Part shown: positions 50,452 to 59,072 of the stretch, piece after piece
How the letters are laid out: every line of letters starts with the position of its first letter
How positions within the stretch are numbered: position 1 is the first letter of the stretch
Position numbers and translations under genes: made by a program
Notes under the pieces: generated by a model
What the model was told of the DNA's origin: nothing
Seen by the model: the letters and a program-made list of their open reading frames with translations, nothing else
Databases searched by the model: none
Source: Methanobacteriota archaeon
Lineage (GTDB): Archaea > Thermoplasmatota > Thermoplasmata > SG8-5 > JACRNV01
DNA length: 64,000 nucleotides
Assembly (NCBI GenBank): GCA_016214785.1
Contig: JACRNV010000005.1
Span: forward strand, 81,686-145,685
Direction: 5' to 3'

Positions 50452-52233
50452 TTACTCTATTTTCTTTAATTGCGCCCTGTACATCTCCACCATCTCGTCG
50501 GTGGTTGTGGCGTCCTCTGCCTTCTTGTCGCTGCGCACGTTGCCGGCGAACCTCGGGAACCTCACCGCCAGGCCGCTCCCCTTGCGCAGCCTGTCCCGTG
50601 CGCATGTGTGCACGGGGCTGAGGGTCAGCTCGGCGCCCACGACCTCCATCACCACCGCGGGCTCGAACCACGCGTCGGCCTTCATCTGCGAATCTACCGA
50701 TTTGTCCCTTGATTTCAGCTTGTGCCCGTCCAGCAGCTTCGGCAGCTCGGCGAGGTTCGCGTCGTCGAAGCCCGAGCCGAGCTTCGTCACAGTCTCGTAG
50801 CGCCCGGTCGACGGGTTGCGCACGGCCATGAGCAGCGCGCCGTACGAGCCCGCCCTGCGACCCCGGCCGGCGAAGGCCCCGACCACGACCAAATCGACGG
50901 TGTCTATCATCTCCGAGCGGTAGTCGCGCTTGTACTTTATCCACAGCCAGCCGCGCGCCCCCGCGCGGTATACGGACTCGGGGGCGATGGACTTGGCGAC
51001 GATGCCCTCGCCCCCCGAGGAGATGGACTGATCGAAGAAGCGCTCGGCCTCCGCTTCGTCGTCAGTGACGATGGACTGCGCGAAGGCCACGCCGTCCCCC
51101 CCCCGCACGGTGGACATGAGCGCCTTGCGCCTCTCGGGGAATGGCACGCTCGTGAAATCCTTGCCATCGAGGTAGAGGCAGTCGAAGAGGAAGACATGGA
51201 CGGGGAAGTCCTTTACTGCCGCGTCCAGCCCGTACTTCCGACCGCGGCGGTGCGATACCGTCTGGAAGGGCAGGAGGTCGCCGGTGTCCTGGTCGACTGG
51301 CACGCACTCCCCCTCGACTATCGCATCATGCCCCTTCAGGGCGATGGAGAGCGATCCCACGACGTCGGGGAACTGCGCCGAGACCTCCTCCATCTGCCGT
51401 GTGTAGAGCGCCAGCTTGCCGCCAGAGGAGTGGGCCTGTATCCTGAGGCCGTCGTACTTGTACTCGAGCGCGCACTTGCCGAGCTTCTTCAGAATGTCAG
51501 GGATGCCTGGCAAGCGCTCGCAGAGCATCACCCTGATGGGCGTCCCCGGGGAAACCCTGATCGAAGCCAGGCCTGAGATGCCGTCCTTCGCCAGGGTGAA
51601 GGCCACGAGCCCGAGGTCGGAGCAGACGTTGTACGCGGCCTCGACCTCGTCCCGCTGCTCCTTCGTAACGTAGGCTTGCGCAAGGGCATCGATGATGCTC
51701 ATGGCCGCGACGCCGAGGCGCAGCTTTCCGACGAGGGTGCGCACGATGTACTTCGCTTCGACAGGACTGGAATCGTGCAGCAGCTCGGCGATGAGCTTCG
51801 TGCGCAGGTCCTGCGAGCCCCCGCCGCCGGCCGAAGCCAGCCGTTGCAGGCTCTCGAATACGCGCGCGAGCGTCAAGGGCGTGGCGTAAAGGCTCGTCTG
51901 CCTCTTGCGGGACATCGCCTCGCTGGCGACGACGCCGAGGTCTCCGTTCCTCTTGTAATCCTCGAGCAGGCCGTCCTCGGGCAGGCGCGTGGCCTCGCCA
52001 ATCGCCCTGAGCGCCATCTTCTCGGCGACGCCGAACTCCAGCCCTTTGAAGTCGGGCGCCACGCTCCCCTGCGTCAGGTAGGTGATCATGCGCGCCTCGT
52101 CGGGCGTTGCCTTCCTGAACAATGCCTCGAGAAGCGCTGCCATCTCCAGGCGCTTGGCTGTCGAGCCGATCGACTCGTACGCACACGCCAACTCGGAGTA
52201 GTCCATCGGCGACGGATTGCCCAGATAGTACAT
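50452..52233 (-). CDS. lig: ATP-dependent DNA ligase
   Basis: 593 residues. The N-terminal DNA-binding domain is followed by the nucleotidyltransferase domain, with the catalytic Lys259 in EYKYDG, motif III VHVFLFDCLYLDGKD, motif IV EGIVAKS and motif V WIKYKRDY, and then an OB fold ending in RFPRFAGNVRSDKKAEDATT. It seals nicks with ATP in replication and repair. The ATG at 52233 is about 31 nt from the TATATATAA element, giving a nearly leaderless mRNA and favouring it over the in-frame ATG at 52206. Confidence 0.95.
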   Translation of the reverse strand: MYYLGNPSPMDYSELACAYESIGSTAKRLEMAALLEALFRKATPDEARMITYLTQGSVAPDFKGLEFGVAEKMALRAIGEATRLPEDGLLEDYKRNGDLGVVASEAMSRKRQTSLYATPLTLARVFESLQRLASAGGGGSQDLRTKLIAELLHDSSPVEAKYIVRTLVGKLRLGVAAMSIIDALAQAYVTKEQRDEVEAAYNVCSDLGLVAFTLAKDGISGLASIRVSPGTPIRVMLCERLPGIPDILKKLGKCALEYKYDGLRIQAHSSGGKLALYTRQMEEVSAQFPDVVGSLSIALKGHDAIVEGECVPVDQDTGDLLPFQTVSHRRGRKYGLDAAVKDFPVHVFLFDCLYLDGKDFTSVPFPERRKALMSTVRGGDGVAFAQSIVTDDEAEAERFFDQSISSGGEGIVAKSIAPESVYRAGARGWLWIKYKRDYRSEMIDTVDLVVVGAFAGRGRRAGSYGALLMAVRNPSTGRYETVTKLGSGFDDANLAELPKLLDGHKLKSRDKSVDSQMKADAWFEPAVVMEVVGAELTLSPVHTCARDRLRKGSGLAVRFPRFAGNVRSDKKAEDATTTDEMVEMYRAQLKKIE

Positions 52234-52259
52234 AAGGGTGCGCAGGCGGGGCGGTAACG

Positions 52260-52268
52260 TATATATAA
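52260..52268. promoter_or_regulatory. Near-palindromic TATA shared by ligase and zinc-ribbon genes
   Basis: TATATATAA reads as a box A in both directions. On the minus strand it lies 27-35 nt before the ligase ATG. On the plus strand it fits a start near 52290, just before the GGAGGGA of the zinc-ribbon gene. One TBP site may therefore serve both genes. Confidence 0.5.
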
Positions 52269-52307
52269 CCCGAACCCCATGTAAATTACACGACCGGAGG
52301 GAGAAAG

Positions 52308-55300
52308 CTGGCTGACGAGAAGGAACCGGGGGGCTCGGCCCTCTTCCTGTGCCCGGAGTGCGGGGCGTTCGTCAGCGAAGGCTCCGCCCGCTGCCCCAAG
52401 TGCGGAGCGGTTCTCAGCGCGGAACTGGAGCTCGACCTCATAGAGCAAGAGGCGTTCCCCGAAGTCAAGGAGGAGACGCCGTCGGAAGTGCTCTACCTAT
52501 GCCCTTCCTGCGGCGCGTTCACGACCGAGAAGCAGGCCAAGTGCCCCAACTGCGGCGAGGACCTGGGAGGCGAGCCCGCGCCGGACGACCTGCCCGTCTT
52601 CGAGCCCATGCCCGCCGTAAGCGACACGCCCGAGTCGATAAGGCTCTGCGTCGTGTGCGGCGCCTTCGTGCCGGACGGGGTGGAGCGCTGCCCCAGGTGC
52701 AATTCCATTGTGTCGAAACCGGAAGAGAAGAAGCCCGCGACCCTCTCCTCCGAGGACGCCGCCCTGCTCGACATGATACTCGAGGCGAGCGGCGGGCAGC
52801 CCAGGTTCGTCAAGGCGATGAAGGACGCGAAGAAGGCCACCGAAAGCGCGGGCGAGGGCGGGCTCCTCGACATACTCGCCCCACCGGATGAGACCAGCGA
52901 GACGAAGGCCGACGTTATCGTCGAAAAGCTTGCAAAGGGAGGATCCCGCAAGCGGAGGAAGGGAAAGAAGGGGAAGGAGACGTGGAAGCTCGAAGGGACC
53001 ACAAAAGAAGGGAAGAGCCTCCTCGTGTGCATCGAGTGCGGGGCGTTCCTCCCCGATGAGGCGTCGAAATGCGGCGTTTGCGGCGCAGACGTCGATTCCC
53101 GCACCGTCGTCCCGCTCGTGACGCAGGAGATAATACCCCCGGTCCAGGACGGGGACAGGGCCGGGAAGCTTCTGCGGAAGTTCCTAGGCATCTCTGACGA
53201 CGCCACGCTCGATTCCGCAATAGAAAGCAGCGAGCAGTCGCTGCTGGTGTGCTCCTTCTGCGGCGCGTTCATGAAGGCCGGGGACGACGTATGCCCCGTC
53301 TGCAACACCAAGGTCAGCGAGCTTCCTCAGATAGAGCTCGAGATGCTGCCAGAGATCGAAAGCGCCGCAAGGAAGGGCCTGCTCGTGTGCAGGTCCTGCG
53401 GCAACTTCGTAAGGGCGGGAGAAAAATTCTGCGCCAAGTGCGGCACGGAAGTCGTACCTCAGAAGGAGGAGGTCCGCCCCGAAGGCGATCTCCTCGCCAT
53501 GCAGGAGAAGAAGGCCGCTGAGACGCTGATGCGCGCCCTCGGAGTCACTGGCATCGCGCCGCCGGTGGAAGAGGATGGCGAGGGCGGCGAGCTCGTCATA
53601 TGCCCCAAATGCGGCGCGTTCATGGCAGCCGGCACGACGAAGTGCCCGAAGTGCGGCTCCACGGACGACAGGAAGGAGGTCTCGGAGCTCATCTCGATGC
53701 TAGAGGGGACGGAGGCCGAGAGCGCGCCGGCGAGCGCGGGGGAACAGGAGTGCCCGCTCTGCGGCGAGCCGCTCCCCGCTGGCGCGGCCAACTGCACTTC
53801 CTGCGGCCTGGCCCTGGGCGCGAAGCCCGAGACTGAAATGTTCTACAAGATGGAGCTGGAAAGCCTCGAAAAGGACGTGCACATCGCCGTCCCGGAGTCA
53901 AGGACGACCGCCGAAGAGGACGAAGACATCCTCGACGGCATGGAGGCCCCCCCGCCGCCGAAAAGGGAGCATTTGTTGGAGAAGAAGGACGACGGCGAAA
54001 TACTGCTCGACATGGCAATCAAGGCCGGTAGCGACGGCGCGGCCGTCGCGGAAGTGGTCGAAGAGATAGACGACACGCTGGCGAGGATGCCGGATAAAGC
54101 CAATCTGAAGGCCGCTGCCGTGAAGAGCGACGAGGAGGTCGGCCTGCTGCTGGACGATGCGATAAAGTTCGGCACCGGGGAGGCTACCCCCGAGGAAGCA
54201 GATGATGCAGCGCCGGAGGAGAGGAAAGCCCTGGATGACATCACCGGCCTCCTCGTGGAGAAGGACGAGGCAGAAAGGGAGATCGGCGAGCTTGAAACGC
54301 CTCCCACTCCCAGCGCTCAGCCTGAGGTCGAGGCCGAACCGGAGAGCTTGGAGGAGCTCGAGCCAGGCGTGCAGGAGATTGTCGAGGAAGTGGTGGAGGA
54401 TATCCAGCCCGGGATCGTGCCTGGAGACGAGGATATCGAAGGAGCGGCTCCGCCCCCTATCGAGCCCGACGTCGAGGAGGAGGCCGAAGGGCTGGAAGGC
54501 GACCTGCTCGGGGCGGAGCGGCCGATGGCGCGCACCCGAGGCCGGCCCGTCCTCCCGGCATCGCAGTTCGAGCAATACAGGTCGATGCTCACCAGCCCCG
54601 GCGAGAGGTTCATAGTCCTCGCCCTCGGGGTCACCTTGTTCTACATCGCGCTCAGGGCCGCGTGGCCGCTGCAGACGGTAGAGCGCGAGGTGCTGCTTAT
54701 AATGGTCCAGGGGGCGCTCCTCTTCTGGGCGCTGTTCAAAGCCAGGCACGCTGACAGGAGCAGGTTCGGGCCCATAGCCTGGGCCGGCGGAGCGATTGCA
54801 GTCAGCGGGGGGGCCGTCGGTGCAATAGCTGCAATTTACTGGGCATCGCCCCTTGGCGGCGTGCCCCTCGGAATGATATTGCTGGCCGCGGGCGCGGCTC
54901 TGTCCGCTCTCGGCACTCGCTGGGCCGGGGGCGGTATGAGGTGGCAGGCGGCATGGGTCGGCGGCGTCTCGGCCTGCACGCTCTCCGTCCTCTTCGCCAC
55001 CGGCAACATGGTCGCCGGGCCCGTCGGGCTCTACGCCTCCCTCGGGCTCTCGGTTGGCCTCCTGTCCGCCGCAGCAATCATCTTCTGGAGGGAGATGCGC
55101 GCCGTCACTGACATCGAGCGCCACATCCTCGTCGGAGACGCCAGGTACATGCGCCGCGAGTTCAAGGACGCGGCAAGCTCCTACAACAGGGCCATCGACG
55201 GGATATGCAGGGCGCGCAGCCTGCCGAAGAACTTCGACATGCCCTGGTACAGCAAGGGCGCGGCGCTCGTCCTCATGGGCGAGTACGACGAGGGCTTGAA

Positions 55301-55634
55301 ATGCCTCGATATGGCGCTAGAGATTAACCCGGACAACGAGATAACGTGGGTGAACAAGGGCAATGCCCTGGTGCGCATGGGCAGGCCCAGGGAGGCTATC
55401 AAGGCCTTCGAGCGCGCAATCGAGATCAACCCTGGCTGCGAGATAGCCTGGAACAACCTCGGCAACATGTATGCCAGGCAGGGGAAGCTCGTCGATGCGC
55501 TGCGCAACTACAACCACGCAATCAAGCTCAACGCCAGGTACAGGGACGTCTGGCTGAACAAGGGCTACGTCCTCGTCAAGATGGGCAAGTACGACGAGGC
55601 AAAGCGATGCATAGCCACCGGACAGAGTCACTAA
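52308..55634 (+). CDS. Multi-zinc-ribbon membrane protein with TPR domain, apparent CTG start
   Basis: The frame is open from 52269 and has no ATG, GTG or TTG before 52488, but a complete zinc ribbon (LCPECGAFVSEGSARCPKCG) lies upstream of 52488. The only good start is CTG 52308, five bases after GGAGGGA, giving about 1108 residues. There are at least eight CxxC-x(n)-CxxC ribbons, then an acidic linker, about six membrane helices (about 760-930), and a C-terminal TPR array (AWNNLGNMYARQGKLVDALR, WLNKGYVLVKMGKYDEA). It is probably an integral membrane scaffold with zinc modules on one side and TPRs for partner binding. Confidence 0.8.
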   Translation: MADEKEPGGSALFLCPECGAFVSEGSARCPKCGAVLSAELELDLIEQEAFPEVKEETPSEVLYLCPSCGAFTTEKQAKCPNCGEDLGGEPAPDDLPVFEPMPAVSDTPESIRLCVVCGAFVPDGVERCPRCNSIVSKPEEKKPATLSSEDAALLDMILEASGGQPRFVKAMKDAKKATESAGEGGLLDILAPPDETSETKADVIVEKLAKGGSRKRRKGKKGKETWKLEGTTKEGKSLLVCIECGAFLPDEASKCGVCGADVDSRTVVPLVTQEIIPPVQDGDRAGKLLRKFLGISDDATLDSAIESSEQSLLVCSFCGAFMKAGDDVCPVCNTKVSELPQIELEMLPEIESAARKGLLVCRSCGNFVRAGEKFCAKCGTEVVPQKEEVRPEGDLLAMQEKKAAETLMRALGVTGIAPPVEEDGEGGELVICPKCGAFMAAGTTKCPKCGSTDDRKEVSELISMLEGTEAESAPASAGEQECPLCGEPLPAGAANCTSCGLALGAKPETEMFYKMELESLEKDVHIAVPESRTTAEEDEDILDGMEAPPPPKREHLLEKKDDGEILLDMAIKAGSDGAAVAEVVEEIDDTLARMPDKANLKAAAVKSDEEVGLLLDDAIKFGTGEATPEEADDAAPEERKALDDITGLLVEKDEAEREIGELETPPTPSAQPEVEAEPESLEELEPGVQEIVEEVVEDIQPGIVPGDEDIEGAAPPPIEPDVEEEAEGLEGDLLGAERPMARTRGRPVLPASQFEQYRSMLTSPGERFIVLALGVTLFYIALRAAWPLQTVEREVLLIMVQGALLFWALFKARHADRSRFGPIAWAGGAIAVSGGAVGAIAAIYWASPLGGVPLGMILLAAGAALSALGTRWAGGGMRWQAAWVGGVSACTLSVLFATGNMVAGPVGLYASLGLSVGLLSAAAIIFWREMRAVTDIERHILVGDARYMRREFKDAASSYNRAIDGICRARSLPKNFDMPWYSKGAALVLMGEYDEGLKCLDMALEINPDNEITWVNKGNALVRMGRPREAIKAFERAIEINPGCEIAWNNLGNMYARQGKLVDALRNYNHAIKLNARYRDVWLNKGYVLVKMGKYDEAKRCIATGQSH

Positions 55635-55677
55635 CACAAGGGGATTTCTCTGTTGGGTAACCGATATGATTCGAAAT

Positions 55678-55703
55678 CCCCCTTGACCCCCTGGAAAGGA
55701 TTT
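55678..55703 (+). repeat. Third copy of the C-rich repeat start
   Basis: 26 bases identical to 26359-26384 (CCCCCTTGACCCCC through GGATTT), preceded by a similar ATTCGAAAT. Only the first third of the 76-bp unit is present here. It lies just after the zinc-ribbon/TPR gene, 29 kb from the other copies, so this is a dispersed family. Confidence 0.7.
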
Positions 55704-55730
55704 TCCTAGTCAAATCCCTTTTACGGGGTC

Positions 55731-55777
55731 CTAGGGGAATCCGACAATAAACAATATCCGTCATAGGATGCCCCTAG
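55731..55777. terminator. Hairpin CTAGGGGAATCC/GGATGCCCCTAG
   Basis: Twelve-base arms with a single mismatch and a 23-nt loop, located about 100 bp after the zinc-ribbon/TPR gene. A second hairpin of very similar arms sits at 59025-59072 after the converging zinc-ribbon operon. Both may be 3'-end signals or remnants of a small mobile repeat. From here to 56098 the DNA is AT-rich, with no gene seen. Confidence 0.4.
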
Positions 55778-55932
55778 AGCGCAATTCTTTTAAATCTCGT
55801 AGCCCATATCCTAATGGTGCAGAGAAAAATGCGCACCGCCAAGCCTCGCTTGTTATGACGGGGTATTATAGCTAATATCAGTATATTATATGCTATTATA
55901 AAACGTGATTTGGGGCGAGCAGTTTCGTCGTA

Positions 55933-55964
55933 GGTTGGGGGGACGATTCGAGTGTGCGGCATCC
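55933..55964. repeat. Left inverted block of HEAT/methyltransferase cassette
   Basis: GGTTGGGGG (55933-55941) and GTGTGCGGCATCC (55952-55964) are the exact reverse complements of CCCCCAACC (58681-58689) and GGATGCCGCACAC (58648-58660). They bracket the two AT-rich genes. The spacing between the two sub-blocks differs (10 bp here, 20 bp on the right), so these are imperfect ends. Confidence 0.6.
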
Positions 55965-56098
55965 AAATCCTTTGAAAAAGTAGATACTTACTTTCACTGA
56001 CCCCAGACATACTATTATAATGCTACAATTGCTATTGATTAGCGATGAACGTAATAAATTTAAGGCACCAGACCATTAATGAATGGCGGTGATAAAAT

Positions 56099-57568
56099 AT
56101 GCCAAACGGCCGGTCGTTTAAATCCGACGAAAGCTTCCTTGAAAAGATTTCTATGGGAGCGATTGGCACACGTTTCGTTTATAGTAACTTAGCTTCAAAT
56201 GGCCATCAACCTATTGAATTGGAGCGCGGGTCTAGAAATTTTAAAATCTGGAAGAGTATAAAAATAAAACGGGTTCGCGTACCAGACATATTATGTGTTA
56301 AATGTGGAACAAGAGTCGAATCCCGTGCTAAAACTAAAATGGAAATAAGCATGTCACATTCTACGGCAGATCCTAATCGAGGTTGGGATTTTGGGCTTGA
56401 AGATACTGATTATGTGGCTATAATTCGTTGCGTTAAGGGTAGTTTTACGCCAACTGACTGGCACGCTCAATCACCTATTCAATATATACAACTAGCCAAT
56501 TTAAGAAAAGCGTATCGGCAACATAAGATTTTACAAGAGCGCCCTAAAGGTGCTGAAGAAGGGTTTGAGACGAGAATTATATGGCCAACCACAATTGCGA
56601 GTAGTAATGGTGTAGTTCATTCTCTTACAAGTGATAGGATACGATTTAAAAGAAAATCAGATGACCGTACCATTAGTGTTGGTTTAGAAAAGAAAAAGAT
56701 TAAGGTAAATCCCCTAGTGAAAATTGGTGAAGAAGTAGTGGAAGGACAAATATTGGCATCAGTCGTGCACGTAGAAAAATGTTTTAAATGCGCTGGCGAT
56801 AAAGATATTGAGAGTTATATTCGATTGTTAACCAGTAGTTCCATTAGTGACCGTTATGCAGCCATCAAAGCTATATCCAATCTTGATGTGAAAAAGGTTG
56901 TTGATGTACTAAAGAAACGTATGGTTGATTCAAAGGAGCATGTGTATGTACGTCTTGAAGCTGCGGCGGCATTAGCTAGAATAGAAGATACTGATGGCAT
57001 CCAATATTTAACATCCATGATTAAGGATGAATATCTAGAAAACAGGCTTGAAACGGTAATTATTCTTGGTGAGATAAATACAGCTACTTCGATGAAATTA
57101 CTTACAAATACGCTTGCTGATGAAACTCAGAATCCAGAAATAAGGGCGGCTTCTGCGTGGTCTATCGGTGAGTTAGGACATCCAGAGGCGATAAAAGTCT
57201 TGATTGGAGCCTTCAATGCAGTAGATAATATTGTAAAAATAGAAGCATCAAAGGCGCTCGCTAAATTTGCTAATTCTTACACCCCCCTGCTTCTAAATCA
57301 ATTCAAATCAGCTTCAATTTCGCAACGGTCAGGTATCGCTTGGGCTTTGGGAAAAACTGGACGGTTCACAATTGATGATATACGCTCATGCCTTATCGAT
57401 GGTGATGCACGTCAATGGGTATCGTATATTATCGGGACGCGAAATGAAGATGAATTCATAAAACAAATTGAAGAGATAAAGAAGCAAGACCCAGAAGTAT
57501 ATTTTGCGGTTACGGTTTTGTGGAAAATATTCTCTAGCTGGATAAATGAAATAGAGGAGTTTTCATAA
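56099..57568 (+). CDS. HEAT-repeat protein with possible nuclease domain
   Basis: 489 residues. Residues 1-235 hold an unclassified domain with RVPDILCVKCGTRVESRAKT (Asp63, Cys66, Cys69, Glu74, Lys78), SMSHSTADPNRGWDFGL and a second Cys pair (Cys228, Cys231). The acidic/Lys pattern resembles restriction-type nuclease cores, but a canonical D-ExK is not certain. Residues about 240-480 are HEAT-like repeats (YVRLEAAAALARIEDTDGI, IRAASAWSIGELGHPEAIKV). The stop overlaps the start of a DNA methyltransferase (TAATG), which suggests a restriction partner. Codon use is AT-rich. Confidence 0.7.
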   Translation: MPNGRSFKSDESFLEKISMGAIGTRFVYSNLASNGHQPIELERGSRNFKIWKSIKIKRVRVPDILCVKCGTRVESRAKTKMEISMSHSTADPNRGWDFGLEDTDYVAIIRCVKGSFTPTDWHAQSPIQYIQLANLRKAYRQHKILQERPKGAEEGFETRIIWPTTIASSNGVVHSLTSDRIRFKRKSDDRTISVGLEKKKIKVNPLVKIGEEVVEGQILASVVHVEKCFKCAGDKDIESYIRLLTSSSISDRYAAIKAISNLDVKKVVDVLKKRMVDSKEHVYVRLEAAAALARIEDTDGIQYLTSMIKDEYLENRLETVIILGEINTATSMKLLTNTLADETQNPEIRAASAWSIGELGHPEAIKVLIGAFNAVDNIVKIEASKALAKFANSYTPLLLNQFKSASISQRSGIAWALGKTGRFTIDDIRSCLIDGDARQWVSYIIGTRNEDEFIKQIEEIKKQDPEVYFAVTVLWKIFSSWINEIEEFS

Positions 57569-58644
57569 TGAAAGAAAATTTGATAGCTCAACCAATGTAC
57601 TCTACGAATTATGGTAAGGCTTACCTTGGCGATTCCAACGATTTATTTAAAATTATACCAGATAGCTCAATCGATTTAGTAATAACATCTCCGCCCTTTG
57701 CGCTCCAGAGAAAAAAGGAATATGGTAATAAGGAACAAGATGAATATATTGACTGGCTGTTTCAGTTTTCAAAACCAATAATGCGAGTTTTAAAAGATAC
57801 TGGTAGCTTTGTATTGGATATGGGCGGTGCCTATCAAAAAAACAAGCCTGTTAGATCATTGTACAACTATAGAGTTTTAATTAAATTCTGCGATGAAGCA
57901 GGTTTTAACCTTGCAGAAGAATTTTTCTGGCACAATCCTGCTAAACTACCTTCACCAATAGAATGGGTAAATAAGCGCAAAATCCGTGTAAAGGATTCCG
58001 TAAATACAGTTTGGTGGTTTTCCAAAACTGAAAACCCGAAAGCTAACGTAAGGAATGTTTTAGCTCCATATTCAAAAAGAATGAAGAAACTACTTAGCGA
58101 TGCAGAAAACTACTACAAACCTAAACTTCGTCCATCTGGACACGATATTAGTGATAGATTCAACCACTCAAACGGTGGTGCGATTCCATCGAATCTATTG
58201 CAGATATCAAATACGGAGAGTAATTCACAATACCTACGAGCTTGTAAAGATGTAGGTGTAGATCCGCACCCAGCTAGGTTTCCTTCAAAGTTGCCAGAAT
58301 TCTTTATCAAATTCTTAACAGATCCAAATGACGTCGTACTTGATTTCTTTGCAGGTTCAAATACAACTGGTGCCGTAGCTGAAAATCTCGAACGTAAATG
58401 GATTGCATTTGAAAAAGAACCATTATATCTGGCAGCATCATCTTTTAGGTTTATCGACATTTCAGAGAAAAATCAAGAGTCTGCTAAAATATTTAACGAA
58501 TTACTTGATACAAAAAATGGAAATATTCTCCTTCCACAAATTAGACAGACTAAACTTTTAGAAGCTGAGCGCTCCGAGCAGGTAGGGGATGGCCAGCGGA
58601 GGAGCGCAAGGTTAGGGGAGGAAGAAAGCAAGGCAATTTGTTAG
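57568..58644 (+). CDS. DNA methyltransferase, beta-type motif order
   Basis: 358 residues. Catalytic motif IV TSPPF (residues 40-44) precedes the SAM motif I DFFAGSNTTG (259-268), the beta-class order; the SPPF form is typical of N4-cytosine enzymes, though N6-adenine cannot be excluded. Target motif FxFEKEPLY follows. The last about 25 residues are encoded by GC-rich sequence unlike the rest, as if the frame runs into host DNA. It is coupled to the HEAT protein gene. The recognition site is unknown. It may protect DNA from that partner. Confidence 0.88.
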   Translation: MKENLIAQPMYSTNYGKAYLGDSNDLFKIIPDSSIDLVITSPPFALQRKKEYGNKEQDEYIDWLFQFSKPIMRVLKDTGSFVLDMGGAYQKNKPVRSLYNYRVLIKFCDEAGFNLAEEFFWHNPAKLPSPIEWVNKRKIRVKDSVNTVWWFSKTENPKANVRNVLAPYSKRMKKLLSDAENYYKPKLRPSGHDISDRFNHSNGGAIPSNLLQISNTESNSQYLRACKDVGVDPHPARFPSKLPEFFIKFLTDPNDVVLDFFAGSNTTGAVAENLERKWIAFEKEPLYLAASSFRFIDISEKNQESAKIFNELLDTKNGNILLPQIRQTKLLEAERSEQVGDGQRRSARLGEEESKAIC

Positions 58645-58647
58645 CCA

Positions 58648-58689
58648 GGATGCCGCACACGAAATCCTTTTCGTCAGAGTCCCCCAACC
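58648..58689. repeat. Right inverted block of HEAT/methyltransferase cassette
   Basis: GGATGCCGCACAC begins four bases after the methyltransferase stop codon, and CCCCCAACC ends the block. Both match the left block at 55933-55964 in reverse orientation. The DNA turns GC-rich here. Confidence 0.6.
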
Positions 58690-58922
58690 GATTCCGTCGT
58701 AGCTCAGACCTCCGCCGTGACCATCCTTTCATCGACGAGAGGCGCCGTTGATGCCTCGCCGGAGCATCTCCGTCCAGGATTTGACGGCGGGATAGGAGTG
58801 CGCACAGTTGGGTCGCTTCGGTCCGATGCCGACACAACCTACAGAACCAAGGCCGTCGGTCCCAATTACGTGATGAAAACGGAGAGGAATATTGGGTCTA
58901 CGTTCCAGCGGATACGGTATGA
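58690..58922 (+). pseudogene. Remnant of a surface-protein C-terminus
   Basis: The frame reads TYRTKAVGPNYVMK at 58840-58878, close to PYRTKVVGPTYIMK near the end of the protein at 1-6051. A one-base loss then shifts the frame: GEEYWVYVPADTV and a stop follow from 58881, matching its GEGYWVYVPAPST. Nothing recognisable of the large N-terminal part remains. It appears to be the 3' end of a decayed or interrupted surface-protein gene. The following gap to 59024 holds no gene. Confidence 0.65.
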
Positions 58923-59024
58923 ATAGTGAACTCGTAAGCGCCAGCATATTGCGGCAAAAAGGGCATTCGATTCCAAACGAATTCCAACTTAGGATGCCCT
59001 GAAAAACAAACTTAGTCCGGGGTG

Positions 59025-59072
59025 ATAGGGGAAATCGATTCCCAGTAATTTAAGATGAGAGATTGCCCCTAT
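59025..59072. terminator. Hairpin ATAGGGGAAATC/GATTGCCCCTAT
   Basis: Twelve-base arms with one mismatch directly abut the stop codon of the minus-strand zinc-ribbon gene at 59073. The arms resemble the hairpin at 55731-55777. It may end transcription of the operon. Confidence 0.45.
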
